Source of the DNA: Kitasatospora kifunensis
Lineage (GTDB): Bacteria; Actinomycetota; Actinomycetes; Streptomycetales; Streptomycetaceae
Length of the DNA: 64,000 nt
Direction: 5' to 3'
NCBI RefSeq assembly: GCF_014203855.1
Contig: NZ_JACHJV010000001.1
Coordinates: forward strand, 3,224,001-3,288,000
Within the stretch, counting starts at the first letter, position 1. Every line of letters starts with the position of its first letter. The position numbers and the translations under genes are program-made. Shown here piece after piece: positions 34,512 to 44,755 of this stretch. The notes under the pieces are model-generated. The model was not told the origin of the DNA and did no database searches. It saw only the letters and a list, made by a program, of their open reading frames with translations.

Positions 34512-35486
34512 TCAGAGCTTGCCGGCCGCCTCGGCGCGCAGGTCGCGACGCAGCTCCTTGGGCAGCGAGAAGGTGAGCGTCTCCTCGGCCGTGCGGACCA
34601 CCTGGACGTCCTCGAAGCCGCGCTCGGCCAGCCAGCCGAGCACGCCCTGGACCAGGATCTCCGGCACCGAGGCGCCGCTGGTCAGGCCGACCGTGGTGAC
34701 GCCGGTGAGCCAGGCCTCGTCCAGCTCCTCGGCGAAGTCCACCAGGTGCGCGGCCTTGGCGCCGTACTCCAGGCCGACCTCGACCAGGCGGACCGAGTTG
34801 GAGGAGTTCTTGGAGCCGACCACGATCAGCAGGTCGGTCTCGGGGGCGATCTGCTTGACCACCACCTGGCGGTTCTGGGTGGCGTAGCAGATGTCGTCGC
34901 TGGGCGGGGAGACCAGCAGCGGGAAGCGCTTCTTCAGCTCGCCGACGGTGGCCATGGTCTCGTCCACCGAGAGGGTGGTCTGGGAGAGCCAGACGACCTT
35001 GCTCTCGTCGCGCACCTGCACGTTCGCGACGTCCTCGGGGCCGTCCACCAGGTGGATCCGCTCCGGGGCCTCGCCCATGGTGCCGACCACCTCCTCGTGG
35101 CCCTCGTGGCCGACCAGCAGGATGTCGTAGTCCTCGTCGGCGAACCGGACGGCCTCCTTGTGCACCTTGGTCACCAGGGGGCAGGTGGCGTCGATGGTGG
35201 CGAGCTTGCCGGCCTTCGCCTCGTCGTGCACCGAGGGGGCCACGCCGTGCGCGGAGAAGACCACGATCGCGCCCTCGGGCACCTCCTCCGTCTCGTCGAC
35301 GAAGATCGCGCCCTGCTTCTCCAGGGTCTGCACGACGTACTTGTTGTGGACGATCTGCTTGCGGACGTAGATCGGCGCCCCGTACTGCTCCAGGGCCTTC
35401 TCCACGGCGATGACGGCGCGGTCGACGCCCGCGCAGTAGCCCCGGGGGGCGGCGAGCAGGACGCGGCGCGAAGCGATGGTCGACAT
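34512..35486 (-). CDS. ispH: 4-hydroxy-3-methylbut-2-enyl diphosphate reductase
   Basis: This 324-residue enzyme of the last step of the MEP pathway makes IPP and DMAPP. The three Cys that hold the [4Fe-4S] cluster are in [11 protein letters not shown] (about 18), [12 protein letters not shown] (about 102) and [11 protein letters not shown] (about 200). FSAHGVAP and [10 protein letters not shown] are substrate-site signatures. It is divergent from the APC permease. Confidence 0.97.
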   Translation of the reverse strand: MSTIASRRVLLAAPRGYCAGVDRAVIAVEKALEQYGAPIYVRKQIVHNKYVVQTLEKQGAIFVDETEEVPEGAIVVFSAHGVAPSVHDEAKAGKLATIDATCPLVTKVHKEAVRFADEDYDILLVGHEGHEEVVGTMGEAPERIHLVDGPEDVANVQVRDESKVVWLSQTTLSVDETMATVGELKKRFPLLVSPPSDDICYATQNRQVVVKQIAPETDLLIVVGSKNSSNSVRLVEVGLEYGAKAAHLVDFAEELDEAWLTGVTTVGLTSGASVPEILVQGVLGWLAERGFEDVQVVRTAEETLTFSLPKELRRDLRAEAAGKL

Positions 35487-35583
35487 GGCTCCTATCGTAC
35501 GGGCGCAGGCCGGGGCCAGTGTGCCGCGCCGAGAAGCCGTGACCTGCGAGTCGGGTGCGGTCGCGAATGATCAAATCTGAAGA

Positions 35584-36936
35584 ATGAGTGATCGAGTCGA
35601 GTCGAGCGGACTACGGCGCAGCCTCGGCCTGCGCGACCTGGTGGTCTACGGGCTGCTCTTCATCGCGCCGATGGCCCCGGTCGGGGTCTTCGGGGTACTG
35701 GACGCCAAGAGCCACGGGGCGGTGGCGGCCGTCTACCTGGCGGCCACGGTGGCGATGGGGTTCACCGCCTTCTCGTACGCGCAGATGGTGCGCGCGGTGC
35801 CGCGCACCGGCTCGGTCTTCGCCTACGCCCGGGCCGGGCTGGGCGAGGGGTCCGGGTTCATCGCCGGCTGGATGGCGATGCTGGACTACCTGCTGATCCC
35901 GGCGGTGGCCTACCTCTTCTCGGGCATCGCGCTGCACTCCCTGGTGCCGGGTGTGTCGCGGTGGGTCTGGACCGTGCTGGCCGTGCTGATCACCACCGGG
36001 CTCAACCTGGCCGGGGTGCGCACGGCCGCCACGGTGGGCTTCGCGGTGCTGGCGATGGAGATCGCGGTGCTGGCCGTGTTCGTGGTGGCGGCGCTGGTGG
36101 TGCTGTTCCGGGAGGGGGCCGTGCGACCGGTGCTCTCGCCGCTGACCGGGATCGGTGCCGAAGCGAGTGGGTGGAGTTCTCTGGGCGCGGTGCTCAGCGC
36201 GGTGAGCGTGGCCGTGCTGTCCTACCTGGGCTTCGACGCGATCGCCTCGTTCGTGGAGGAGGCGGTGGGGGCGTCGGCGGCGGTGGCCAGGGCCGTGCTG
36301 CTCTGCCTGGCACTGGCCGGGGTGCTCTTCGTCGTGCAGACCTACCTGGCCGCGCTGCTGGAGCCGCTCACCCCGCAACAGCTGGCCGAGCACCCCGCCG
36401 ACCAGGGCTCGGCCTTCTACGACACGGTGCAGAGCGCGGTCGGCGGCTGGCTGCACACCCTGGTCGCGGTCAGCAAGGCGATCGGCGCCGCCTTCGCCGC
36501 GCTGGCCGGACAGGCGGCCGCCGGCCGGCTGCTGTTCGCGATGGCGCGCGAGGGACGGCTGCCGCGCCCGCTCTCGGTGGTGGACCCGGGCTCGGGCGTG
36601 CCGCGCCGGGCGCTGCTGGTCGCGGCGGCGGTGACACTGGCCGCGGCCGGGTGGGCGGCGGGGCGCAGTGACGGGCTCGACCAGCTGACCTCGGTGGTGG
36701 ACATCGGCGCGCTGACCGCGTTCGCGCTGCTGCACGCCTCGGTGATCGGTTGGTACACCGTCAGGAACGGCTCCCGGGACCGGCTGCGGCACGTGCTGGT
36801 GCCGGCGCTGGGGATCGCGGTGATCGTCGCGGTGGTCTGGCGGGCGACGCACACCGCCCAGCTGGTGGGGGTGGTGTGGCTGGTGGCGGGGCTGCTGGTG
36901 CTGCTCGCCCAGCGGGGACGCCGGGCCAGCGCGTAG
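35584..36936 (+). CDS. APC-superfamily amino acid permease
   Basis: This 450-residue protein has about 12 membrane segments. GLRDLVVYGLLFIAPMAPVG at the N-terminus (TM1) and AYARAGLGEGSGFIAGWMAM (TM3 region) are APC-superfamily signatures. TM6 carries SYLGFDAIASFVEEA, typical of amino acid transporters in the AAT/putrescine importer-like group. The substrate is unknown. It lies between ispH and xseA. Confidence 0.88.
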   Translation: MSDRVESSGLRRSLGLRDLVVYGLLFIAPMAPVGVFGVLDAKSHGAVAAVYLAATVAMGFTAFSYAQMVRAVPRTGSVFAYARAGLGEGSGFIAGWMAMLDYLLIPAVAYLFSGIALHSLVPGVSRWVWTVLAVLITTGLNLAGVRTAATVGFAVLAMEIAVLAVFVVAALVVLFREGAVRPVLSPLTGIGAEASGWSSLGAVLSAVSVAVLSYLGFDAIASFVEEAVGASAAVARAVLLCLALAGVLFVVQTYLAALLEPLTPQQLAEHPADQGSAFYDTVQSAVGGWLHTLVAVSKAIGAAFAALAGQAAAGRLLFAMAREGRLPRPLSVVDPGSGVPRRALLVAAAVTLAAAGWAAGRSDGLDQLTSVVDIGALTAFALLHASVIGWYTVRNGSRDRLRHVLVPALGIAVIVAVVWRATHTAQLVGVVWLVAGLLVLLAQRGRRASA

Positions 36937-36972
36937 GGCGGCGCTGTCGGCCGCTCGCGCTAGCCTCGACCC

Positions 36973-38187
36973 ATGGCCAACAGCAGCTCCCCCGAAGCCC
37001 CGCTCCCGGTCGGCAAGGTCTCGCAGCTGATCGGCGGTTGGCTCGACCGGCTGGGCGCGGTCTGGGTGGAGGGCCAGATCACCCAGCTCAGCCGCCGCAC
37101 CGGCATGCAGTTCCTGACCCTGCGTGATGTCGAACAGGACGTCTCACTCGTCGTCACCTGCTTCCGCTCGGTGCTCGAACCGCTCGCCGACACGCTGCAC
37201 GAGGGCTCCCGGGTGCTGGTGTACGCCAAGCCCGAGTGGTACACCGCGCGCGGCACCCTCTCACTGCGGGCCTCCGAGATCCGTCTGGTCGGCCTCGGCG
37301 AGCTGCTGGCCCGGCTCGAACAGCTCAAGCGCAAGCTGGCCGAGGAGGGCCTGTTCGCCAGCGAGCGCAAGCGGCCGCTGCCGTTCCTGCCCGGCTGCGT
37401 CGGGCTGGTGACCGGGCGCGCCTCGGCCGCCGAGCGGGACGTGCTGGAGGTGGCCAGGCGACGCTGGCCGGCGGTCCGCTTCGAGGTGCGCAACGTGCTG
37501 GTGCAGGGTCCGCAGGCGGCCGGCCAGGTGGGCGCGGCGGTGCGGGAGCTGGACGCCCACCCGGAGGTGGACGTGATCATCGTGGCCCGCGGCGGCGGCA
37601 GCGTGGAGGACCTGCTGCCGTTCTCCGACGAGGAGCTCTGCCGGACGGTGGCGCAGGCCGGCACCCCGGTGGTGAGCGCGATCGGGCACGAGCCGGACCA
37701 GCCGCTGCTTGACTTCGTCGCCGACCTGCGGGCGGCCACCCCGACCGACGCGGCCAAGCGGGTGGTCCCCGACGTGGGCGAGGAGCAGGCCCGGGTGCGC
37801 CAGCTGCGCGACCGGGCCCGGCGGATGGTCACCGAGCTGGTGCGGCGCGAGGAGCACGGGCTGGCCGGGGTGCGCGCCCGCCCCGCGCTGGCCGCGCCGC
37901 ACCGGCTGGTGGCCGAGCGCGGGCAGGAGCTGACGGCGCTGGTCGAGCGTGCCCGGCGGTCGCTGGGCCACCAGTTGGACCGGGCCGAGTCGGACCTGGG
38001 CCACACCCTGGCCCGGGTGGTGGCGCTCTCCCCCGCCGCGACGCTGGAGCGCGGCTACGCGGTGCTGCAGCGGCCGGACGGCCAGGTGATCACCGATCCG
38101 GCGCTGCTCACCGCGGGCGAGGAGCTGCACGCCCGGGTGGCGGGCGGCGGCTTCGGGGTGACGGTGAGCCAACTCGAAGAAGCATGA
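36973..38187 (+). CDS. xseA: Exodeoxyribonuclease VII large subunit
   Basis: This 404-residue subunit of the exonuclease degrades single-stranded DNA to oligonucleotides. An N-terminal OB fold (about 10-105) precedes the catalytic core with [20 protein letters not shown] and [21 protein letters not shown] long coiled-coil arm that binds small subunits follows, then a C-terminal [12 protein letters not shown] segment. xseB follows 188 bases later. Confidence 0.96.
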   Translation: MANSSSPEAPLPVGKVSQLIGGWLDRLGAVWVEGQITQLSRRTGMQFLTLRDVEQDVSLVVTCFRSVLEPLADTLHEGSRVLVYAKPEWYTARGTLSLRASEIRLVGLGELLARLEQLKRKLAEEGLFASERKRPLPFLPGCVGLVTGRASAAERDVLEVARRRWPAVRFEVRNVLVQGPQAAGQVGAAVRELDAHPEVDVIIVARGGGSVEDLLPFSDEELCRTVAQAGTPVVSAIGHEPDQPLLDFVADLRAATPTDAAKRVVPDVGEEQARVRQLRDRARRMVTELVRREEHGLAGVRARPALAAPHRLVAERGQELTALVERARRSLGHQLDRAESDLGHTLARVVALSPAATLERGYAVLQRPDGQVITDPALLTAGEELHARVAGGGFGVTVSQLEEA

Positions 38188-38375
38188 GGCCGGTTGGCGT
38201 CCATGAGCCGGTTGCGGGAGAGCGGCGCGCAGTGCCCAGGCGCGGTCAGCCGCTGCTCCGGGCTGCCGACCGCGCGGGTGGCCGGCCGACCGGGCGCTGA
38301 TCCGCCCTCGACGGCGGCCAGCGGGCCGCGGCGGGCGCAGCTGGATTTGTCGGGGCCTGCGCCTACGCTGAGCCC

Positions 38376-38636
38376 ATGGCCGACGAGGACACCGCAAGCA
38401 GCACGACACCTGATCAGCTGGGCTACGAGCAGGCCCGGGACGCCCTGATGGAGGTGGTCCGCCGGCTGGAGACCGGGGGCACCACGCTGGAGGAGTCGCT
38501 GGCCCTGTGGGAGCGCGGCGAGGAGCTGGCCAAGGTCTGCCAGCGCTGGCTGGACGGCGCCCGGGCCCGGCTGGAGGCCGCCCTGGCGGCGGAACAGCAG
38601 GAGGGCGACAAGGAGGGCGGCAAGGGCGGCGAGTGA
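38376..38636 (+). CDS. xseB: Exodeoxyribonuclease VII small subunit
   Basis: This 86-residue protein has the family core [20 protein letters not shown] followed by [20 protein letters not shown]. It has a Lys/Glu/Gly-rich tail. It assembles on the coiled-coil arms of XseA. The start is ATG 38376. Confidence 0.95.
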   Translation: MADEDTASSTTPDQLGYEQARDALMEVVRRLETGGTTLEESLALWERGEELAKVCQRWLDGARARLEAALAAEQQEGDKEGGKGGE

Positions 38637-38652
38637 GGCAGGTCACCCCCAC

Positions 38653-38682
38653 TTGAGGAATGGTTGAAACTTCACCTAGGTT
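38653..38682 (+). promoter_or_regulatory. Candidate promoter of the nitroreductase gene
   Basis: TTGAGG (38653-38658) and TAGGTT (38677-38682) are separated by 18 bases and fit a housekeeping-type promoter about 55 bases before the ATG. GTTGAA-A-CTTCAC between them is a small imperfect palindrome. Confidence 0.4.
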
Positions 38683-38738
38683 GGTTCGGGTGAGCGGCAC
38701 TCGGCCGCCCGTACCGATCCAGCATGAGGTGCCGCACC

Positions 38739-39347
38739 ATGACCACTGCCAACGAGTCGCTCGTCCTCGACGCCGCCGCCCAGGACCTGCTCTTCCGTGA
38801 GGCCCGCACCGCCAACACCTTCACCGACGAGCCGGTCACCGACGAGCAGCTGCAGGCCGTCTACGACCTGGTGAAGTACGCGCCGACCGCGTTCAACCAG
38901 CAGGCCCTGCGGATCGTCCTGGTCCGCAGCACCGAGGCCCGCGAGCGCCTGGTGGCGCAGATGTCCGACGGCAACAAGGCCAAGACCGGCAGCGCCCCGC
39001 TGGTCGCGATCCTGGCCGCCGACAACGAGTTCCACGAGGAGCTGCCGAGCCAGTTCCCGGCCTTCCCGCAGGCCAAGGACCTCTTCTTCAGCGAGCGTCC
39101 GGTGCGTGAGAGCTCCGCGGGCTTCAACGCCGCGCTGCAGGTCGGCTACTTCATCATCGGCGTGCGCGCCGCCGGCCTGGCCGCGGGCCCGATGACCGGC
39201 TTCAACGCCGAGGGCATCAACAAGGAGTTCTTCGCCGACGGCGACCACTCGGTGCTGGCCGTGGTCAACATCGGCAAGCCGGGCGCCGACGCCTGGTACC
39301 CGCGCTCGCCGCGCCTGGCCTACGACCAGGTCGTCACCACCGTCTGA
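38739..39347 (+). CDS. Nitroreductase-family oxidoreductase (malonic semialdehyde reductase-like)
   Basis: This 202-residue FMN enzyme resembles RutE/YdfG-linked malonic semialdehyde reductases. It has ARTANTFTDEPVTDEQLQAV, LVKYAPTAFNQQALRIVLVR and AGLAAGPMTGFNAEGINKEF. The ATG at 38739 follows GAGGTG. No other rut genes lie nearby, so the physiological substrate is unsure. A very strong hairpin ends the transcript. Confidence 0.85.
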   Translation: MTTANESLVLDAAAQDLLFREARTANTFTDEPVTDEQLQAVYDLVKYAPTAFNQQALRIVLVRSTEARERLVAQMSDGNKAKTGSAPLVAILAADNEFHEELPSQFPAFPQAKDLFFSERPVRESSAGFNAALQVGYFIIGVRAAGLAAGPMTGFNAEGINKEFFADGDHSVLAVVNIGKPGADAWYPRSPRLAYDQVVTTV

Positions 39348-39370
39348 GTCGACACGCTCGGCGGCACCGC

Positions 39371-39420
39371 AGACGGCTGTGGGCCCGACCCCCTCGGGGG
39401 TCGGGCCCACAGCCGTCTGT
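39371..39420. terminator. 23-base-pair perfect bidirectional terminator
   Basis: The two arms, 39371-39393 and 39398-39420, are perfectly complementary over 23 bases with a CTCG loop. It separates the convergent nitroreductase and DUF4245 genes. Confidence 0.92.
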
Positions 39421-39448
39421 CGTCGGCCGTCTGCCGTCCGGGCGAGGC

Positions 39449-39997
39449 CTACGACTTGAGCGCCTGTGCCAGCTGGTCCAGCTCCTGGTAGGAGGCGCTG
39501 CCGGTGACCAGGGTGGTGGCCGACCCGTTGGTCACGGTCAGGCCGCGGTAGCGGTCGCCCTGGTAGCGCGTCCAGTCCTGCCCGGCGATGCTCGCGCTGC
39601 CGTCCGGCTGGTAGCCCGAGACCACGCTCTTGAGCAGGTCGAACTTCGGCTCGTTGCTCTGCTCCACCGCCGCGTACTTGCCGTCCGGCGTCACGAAGCC
39701 CAGGTGCCAGCCGGAGTGCCCGTCGGCGTCCGCCGCCTGGTAGGTCACCGAGGTTGCCCGCCACTTGTCCGAGAGCCCCTCGGGGGCCGCGATCGGGTAG
39801 GGGGCCGCGCGCTTGGCCGAGGCCAGCGCGGCGCTGTAGTCCACCACGTGCACGGGATCGCCGTCGGTGCTGTGCGGGATGGTGAGGTACGCCACCAGGG
39901 CGACGCCCATGACGGCCACCATCGACAGGATCATGTCCCGGACGGTCTGCCGCCCTCTGCTGCTGTTGCCTGCTGCCACCCCCACATGGTGACCCAT
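39449..39997 (-). CDS. DUF4245 membrane-anchored protein
   Basis: This 182-residue protein has one N-terminal membrane segment (DMILSMVAVMGVALVAYLTI, about residues 21-40). The outside domain contains GHSGWHLGFVTPDGKYAAVE, matching DUF4245, a conserved actinobacterial family next to glpX. The function is unknown. The ATG at 39997 has GGAAG upstream; an in-frame start seven codons earlier is possible. Confidence 0.85.
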   Translation of the reverse strand: MGHHVGVAAGNSSRGRQTVRDMILSMVAVMGVALVAYLTIPHSTDGDPVHVVDYSAALASAKRAAPYPIAAPEGLSDKWRATSVTYQAADADGHSGWHLGFVTPDGKYAAVEQSNEPKFDLLKSVVSGYQPDGSASIAGQDWTRYQGDRYRGLTVTNGSATTLVTGSASYQELDQLAQALKS

Positions 39998-40194
39998 CAC
40001 CGCTTCCGGGCCGACCACCGGGGTCCCTCCGGTGGCCGCAATCCGCCCATATCGACGCAGAAGCGCAGGTAGAGGGGACCCGCGCCACAGACAGTCATTC
40101 CATCCACAGATACGATCGGGGGACCCTCATCGCAGCGCTCGACCAGACAGTAGTCGACCGCTGACTGGCCGTCGCGTACAGAGAGGTAACGACG

Positions 40195-41235
40195 ATGACC
40201 ACGCAGCACCCCTCCCACCTTCCGCGTTCGCTGGAGGTAGCCCCCGAAGCACCGGACCGCAACCTGGCCTTGGAGCTCGTCCGGGTGACCGAAGCCGCGG
40301 CCATGGCCGCCGGCCGCTGGGTCGGCCGGGGCGACAAGAACGGCGCCGACGGCGCAGCCGTCAAGGCGATGCGCACGCTCGTCTCGACCGTCTCGATGAA
40401 CGGCGTGGTCGTCATCGGCGAGGGCGAGAAGGACGAAGCCCCGATGCTCTACAACGGCGAGCGGGTCGGCGACGGCACCGGCGCCGAGTGCGACGTGGCC
40501 GTCGACCCGGTGGACGGCACCACGCTGACCGCCAAGGGCATGGCCAACGCGGTCGCCGTCCTGGCCGTCGCCGATCGCGGCACCATGTTCGACCCGAGTG
40601 CCGTCTTCTACATGGACAAGCTCATCACCGGCCCGGAGGCCGCCGAGTTCGTCGACATCACCGCCCCGCCGGCGGTGAACATCCGCCGGGTCGCCAAGGC
40701 CAAGGGCAGCTCGGTCGAGGACGTCACCGTGATGATCCTGGACCGTCCGCGCCACGAGAAGCTGGCCCGTGAGGTCCGCGAGGCGGGCGCCCGGATCAAG
40801 TTCATCTCCGACGGCGACGTGGCCGGCGCGATCATGACCGCCCGCGAGGGCACCGGCGTCGACCTGCTGCTCGGCGTCGGCGGCACCCCCGAGGGCATCA
40901 TCGCCGCCTGCGCGATGAAGTGCATGGGCGGCGTCATCCAGGGCCGGCTGTGGCCCAAGGACGAGGCCGAGAAGCAGCGGGCGCTGGACGCCGGCCACGA
41001 CCTGGACCGGGTGCTGACCACCAACGACCTGGTCAGCGGCGAGAACGTGTTCTTCGTCGCCACCGGCATCACCGACGGCGAGCTGCTGCGCGGGGTGCAC
41101 TACCGCCACGAGACCGCCACCACCAGCTCGCTGGTGATGCGCTCCAAGAGCGGCACGATCCGGCAGATCGACTCCGTCCACAAGCTGTCCAAGCTGCGGG
41201 CGTACAGCGCGATCGACTTCGACCGGGCGAACTGA
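40195..41235 (+). CDS. glpX: Class II fructose-1,6-bisphosphatase
   Basis: This 346-residue gluconeogenic enzyme hydrolyses fructose 1,6-bisphosphate to fructose 6-phosphate. GlpX signatures are [36 protein letters not shown] (metal site), [12 protein letters not shown] and [17 protein letters not shown]. The ATG has GAGAGG upstream. It is probably the main FBPase of the organism, as in other actinomycetes. Confidence 0.97.
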   Translation: MTTQHPSHLPRSLEVAPEAPDRNLALELVRVTEAAAMAAGRWVGRGDKNGADGAAVKAMRTLVSTVSMNGVVVIGEGEKDEAPMLYNGERVGDGTGAECDVAVDPVDGTTLTAKGMANAVAVLAVADRGTMFDPSAVFYMDKLITGPEAAEFVDITAPPAVNIRRVAKAKGSSVEDVTVMILDRPRHEKLAREVREAGARIKFISDGDVAGAIMTAREGTGVDLLLGVGGTPEGIIAACAMKCMGGVIQGRLWPKDEAEKQRALDAGHDLDRVLTTNDLVSGENVFFVATGITDGELLRGVHYRHETATTSSLVMRSKSGTIRQIDSVHKLSKLRAYSAIDFDRAN

Positions 41236-41262
41236 CGCTCCGACGAAGGTAGGACACCGGTA

Positions 41263-41293
41263 CTGGGCGCGACCTGCTTCGGGTCGCGCCCAG
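41263..41293. terminator. Bidirectional terminator between glpX and the WhiB-like gene
   Basis: CTGGGCGCGACC and GGTCGCGCCCAG form a 12-base perfect stem with a short loop between the convergent genes. Confidence 0.85.
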
Positions 41294-41346
41294 CGCCGTA
41301 CCCGGACCGCCGGCCGAGCCGGCGCCGGGCGGCCCGCCGGCCGCGG

Positions 41347-41799
41347 TCAGCCCGCTATCCGCCCGCTCTCGGCCACCCGACGCCGACTCGGCCCGCGCTG
41401 CCCAGCGACCAGCTGGGCCTCGGCGCGCAGCTCGACGTCCCGGCGCCGGCGCCGGGCCAGCACCACGCGCCGCTCGGCCGCCGTCAGCCCGCCCCACACC
41501 CCGTACGGCTCCGGCTGCGCCAGCGCGTGCTCGCGGCAGGAGAGCAGCACGGGACAGCGGGCGCAGACCTGCTTGGCATGCTCCTCACGGGCCAGCCGGG
41601 CGGCCGTCGGCTCCTTGGAGGGGGCGAAGAACAGGCCGGCCTCGTCGCGGCGGCAGGCCGCGCCGGTGTGCCAGGGGTTCTCCTCCGGTCGGTCGAACCC
41701 GACCCCCGCGGGCGCACTCAGCGGGGCACCCCCGGAGCCGCGCCGCTCACTGGCGGCCCGGACGACATCGGTGGTGCTGGGCTCGATCGGGTGCAGCAC
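41347..41799 (-). CDS. WhiB-family iron-sulfur transcription factor
   Basis: This 150-residue protein has the four cluster Cys (C49, C79, C82, C88; C-x29-C-x2-C-x5-C), the GVWGG turn (100-104) and a basic DNA-contact tail (ARRRRRDVELRAEA). The GTG at 41799 is chosen because CAGGAG lies six bases upstream; longer readings have no such signal. Wbl proteins bind sigma factors and control development or redox responses. Position between glpX and fum suggests WblI by remembered synteny, but the symbol is not assigned. The N-terminal 45 residues are divergent. Confidence 0.92.
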   Translation of the reverse strand: MLHPIEPSTTDVVRAASERRGSGGAPLSAPAGVGFDRPEENPWHTGAACRRDEAGLFFAPSKEPTAARLAREEHAKQVCARCPVLLSCREHALAQPEPYGVWGGLTAAERRVVLARRRRRDVELRAEAQLVAGQRGPSRRRVAESGRIAG

Positions 41800-42082
41800 G
41801 GCGAACTCCTGACACAGCTCGGGAAAGGCTCGCGACACTGCCCGGCTGCCGCCCTGAGTGCCGTACGACGCCGTCTGACCGCAGCCGTTCAAGATAACGA
41901 TGTGCCCGAGGAATTACCCCGCGCGATCCCGGTTCATGCACACCGTGTTCACCCGGCCACAGCCTGCACTCGGGTCAACCATGCATTCCGGTGCAGGAGT
42001 TGACGGAACGCCGGATTCCATCTGACGGTTCGTCAAAGTGCAGGGCAAACCGTGCTGGTGGGAGCCGTATCGACCTCCAGGC

Positions 42083-42796
42083 TCAGCCGTCCAGCTGCTT
42101 GCGCACCCATTCCTTGAGCTTCTTGCCCCGGCGCGGCTTGGCGTCGCAGCCGCCGAAGAGTGCCATCCCCTTGACCCGGACCACCGGCGCGTACGGGTCG
42201 GGCGCGGTCTGCTCGCGCACGTCGAAGCCGCCGAAGACGCCGACCCCGCTGCCGATCAGCGTGACGTTCTCCGGCACCCGGATCGAGACGCCGCCGAACA
42301 CGGCCGACACCTCGATCACCACCTCGGGGGCCTCGAAGACCGCGTCCGTCATGTCCAGGTCCACGCCGCCGAAGACCGCCGTGGCCCGGATGTGCGAGCC
42401 GACCCGCCAGCGGCCCTTGCGGGTCGAGCCGCCGAAGATCGCCACCAGGTTGGCCGACTCCTCGCGGGCCGGCGGCAGCGGCTGGCCGGCCGACGCCGGG
42501 GCCGGCCTCGGGCTGTCGGTGGGGATCGACTGGTGGGCCGGCAGGTCCCGGGTGAGCGGCGCCAGCTCACCGAGCGTCTTGGCCTTGTAAGCCGCCTCGA
42601 TCCGCTCCGCGTGCTCATCGACGGTCAGTCGGCCCTCGGCGTAGGCGTCGCGCAGCAGGTCGGCGATCCGCTCCCGGTCGGCGTCGGAGGCACGCAACTC
42701 GGCCTCGCCCACCCGGCTCTGGTCGGCCGGTGCGGGCTCGGACTTGCGCAGCGGGACGGGCTGGTCGGACGGCGCTGGTGACGGCGTATTCTCCAC
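42083..42796 (-). CDS. DUF1707 / LiaF-like C-terminal domain protein
   Basis: This 237-residue protein has a DUF1707 domain (about 30-85: LRASDADRERIADLLRDAYA, DEHAERIEAAYKAKTLGEL). A C-terminal beta-helix-like repeat region follows with recurring FGG motifs (AIFGGS, AVFGGVDL, AVFGGVSI, VFGGFDV, LFGGCD). This resembles the LiaF/DUF2154 cell-wall-stress domain but without membrane segments. The start is GTG. It may act in envelope stress sensing; there is no direct evidence. Confidence 0.85.
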   Translation of the reverse strand: MENTPSPAPSDQPVPLRKSEPAPADQSRVGEAELRASDADRERIADLLRDAYAEGRLTVDEHAERIEAAYKAKTLGELAPLTRDLPAHQSIPTDSPRPAPASAGQPLPPAREESANLVAIFGGSTRKGRWRVGSHIRATAVFGGVDLDMTDAVFEAPEVVIEVSAVFGGVSIRVPENVTLIGSGVGVFGGFDVREQTAPDPYAPVVRVKGMALFGGCDAKPRRGKKLKEWVRKQLDG

Positions 42797-42907
42797 GCCC
42801 CTCAGCCTAGGGGCTGGACCCGTCCCGAACGAGTGGTCTCAGGGTCGACTCCGGGTGCTCTAAGGGTCGGCGGCGGGCCGGCCTCCGGGTTGCCCTCCGG
42901 GTCATGA

Positions 42908-42923
42908 CGTGACCCCCGTCACG
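42908..42923. promoter_or_regulatory. Crp-like site (GTGA-N6-TCAC) upstream of fumarase
   Basis: CGTGA-CCCCCG-TCACG is a perfect palindrome matching the GTGA-N6-TCAC core, centred 100 bases before the fumarase ATG. A near-consensus site also precedes sdhC, so both TCA genes in this window may share a regulator. Confidence 0.4.
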
Positions 42924-43015
42924 CCCGCTCACCCGGGCGCGGCGCCGCCGCCCGCGGGTTCTAACCTGGAAGGCGCTTCGCCGACGCAGCACCATCAATC
43001 CGTGAAGGACCTCGC

Positions 43016-44695
43016 ATGGCACCCACGCCAGACTTCGCCTACTCCGACCTCCTCCCGCTCGGGGCCGACCCCACCCCGTACCGCAAGCTGACCGCCGAGG
43101 GTGTCAGCACCTTCGAGGCGGGCGGACGGCGCTTCCTGCAGGTCGAGCCGGAGGCCCTGCGGCTGCTCACCGCCGAGGCGATGCACGACATCTCGCACTA
43201 CCTGCGCCCGGCGCACCTGGCCCAGCTGCGCCGGATCCTGGACGACCCGCAGGCGAGCCCGAACGACCGCTTCGTCGCGCTGGACCTGCTGAAGAACGTC
43301 AACATCTCGGCCGGCGGCATCCTGCCGATGTGCCAGGACACCGGCACCGCGATCGTGATGGGCAAGCGCGGGCAGCACGTGCTCACCCAGGGCGGCGACG
43401 AGGCGGCGATCGCGCGCGGCGTCTTCGACGCCTACACCAAGCTCAACCTGCGCTACTCGCAGATGGCCCCGCTGACCATGTGGGACGAGAAGAACACCGG
43501 CTCCAACCTGCCGGCCCAGATCGAGCTGTACGCGACCGACGGCGACGCGTACAAGTTCCTCTTCATGGCCAAGGGCGGCGGCAGCGCCAACAAGTCGTAC
43601 CTGTACCAGGAGACGAAGGCGATTCTCAACGAGAAGAGCATGCTCGCCTTCCTGGAGCAGAAGATCCGCGGGCTCGGCACCGCCGCCTGCCCGCCGTACC
43701 ACCTGGCCATCGTGGTCGGCGGCACCAGCGCCGAGTTCGCACTGAAGACCGCCAAGTACGCCTCGGCGCACTACCTGGACGCGCTGCCGACCAGCGGCGA
43801 CGCCGCCACCGGCCACGGCTTCAGGGACCTGGAGCTGGAGGCCAAGGTCACCGAGCTGACCCAGAAGATCGGCATCGGCGCCCAGTTCGGTGGCAAGTAC
43901 TTCTGCCACGACGTGCGGGTGATCCGGCTGCCCCGGCACGGCGCCTCGCTGCCGGTCGCGATGGCCGTCTCCTGCTCGGCCGACCGCCAGGCGCTCGGCA
44001 AGATCACGGCGGAGGGCGTCTTCCTGGAGCAGCTGGAGACCGACCCGGCCAAGTACCTGCCGGAGACCACCGACGAGACCTTGCTGACCAGCGGCAAGGG
44101 GGGCGACTCGGTGGTGCGGATCGACCTCAACCAGCCGATGTCGCAGATCCGCTCCGAGCTGGCCAAGCACCCGGTCAAGACCCGCCTGTCGCTGACCGGC
44201 ACCCTGGTCGTGGCGCGCGACATCGCGCACGCCAAGATCAAGGAGCGGCTGGACGCGGGCGAGGGCATGCCCCAGTACCTCAAGGACCACCCGGTCTACT
44301 ACGCCGGCCCGGCCAAGACCCCCGAGGGCTACGCCTCCGGCTCCTTCGGCCCCACCACGGCGGGCCGGATGGACTCCTACGTCGACCAGTTCCAGGCGGC
44401 CGGCGGCTCGATGGTGATGCTCGCCAAGGGCAACCGCTCCAAGCAGGTGACCGACGCCTGTGCCAAGCACGGCGGCTTCTACCTCGGCTCGATCGGCGGC
44501 CCCGCGGCGCGTCTGGCCCAGGACTGCATCAAGAAGGTCGAGGTCCTGGAGTACGCGGAGCTCGGCATGGAGGCGGTCTGGCGGATCGAGGTCGAGGACT
44601 TCCCGGCGTTCATCGTGGTGGACGACAAGGGCAACGACTTCTTCTCCGAGGTCACCGACGGCCCGCTGATCACCAGCATCCGGGTCCGCTCGTAG
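43016..44695 (+). CDS. fum: Class I fumarate hydratase (iron-sulfur, FumA/FumB-like)
   Basis: This 559-residue enzyme interconverts fumarate and L-malate using an oxygen-sensitive [4Fe-4S] cluster. The N-terminal alpha domain has [18 protein letters not shown] with a cluster Cys, and further Cys lie in [16 protein letters not shown] and AVSCSADRQ. The C-terminal beta domain has [19 protein letters not shown]. The ATG follows GAAGGA. A terminator lies 30 bases downstream. Confidence 0.95.
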   Translation: MAPTPDFAYSDLLPLGADPTPYRKLTAEGVSTFEAGGRRFLQVEPEALRLLTAEAMHDISHYLRPAHLAQLRRILDDPQASPNDRFVALDLLKNVNISAGGILPMCQDTGTAIVMGKRGQHVLTQGGDEAAIARGVFDAYTKLNLRYSQMAPLTMWDEKNTGSNLPAQIELYATDGDAYKFLFMAKGGGSANKSYLYQETKAILNEKSMLAFLEQKIRGLGTAACPPYHLAIVVGGTSAEFALKTAKYASAHYLDALPTSGDAATGHGFRDLELEAKVTELTQKIGIGAQFGGKYFCHDVRVIRLPRHGASLPVAMAVSCSADRQALGKITAEGVFLEQLETDPAKYLPETTDETLLTSGKGGDSVVRIDLNQPMSQIRSELAKHPVKTRLSLTGTLVVARDIAHAKIKERLDAGEGMPQYLKDHPVYYAGPAKTPEGYASGSFGPTTAGRMDSYVDQFQAAGGSMVMLAKGNRSKQVTDACAKHGGFYLGSIGGPAARLAQDCIKKVEVLEYAELGMEAVWRIEVEDFPAFIVVDDKGNDFFSEVTDGPLITSIRVRS

Positions 44696-44724
44696 CGGTT
44701 GCCCGGTCCGCTGCTTGATCCACT

Positions 44725-44751
44725 GCCCCGGAGCGCTCGCCGCTCCGGGGC
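44725..44751. terminator. Bidirectional terminator after fumarase
   Basis: GCCCCGGAGCG and CGCTCCGGGGC form an 11-base perfect stem. It lies between fumarase and the convergent NTF2-like gene. Confidence 0.85.
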
Positions 44752-44755
44752 ACCG

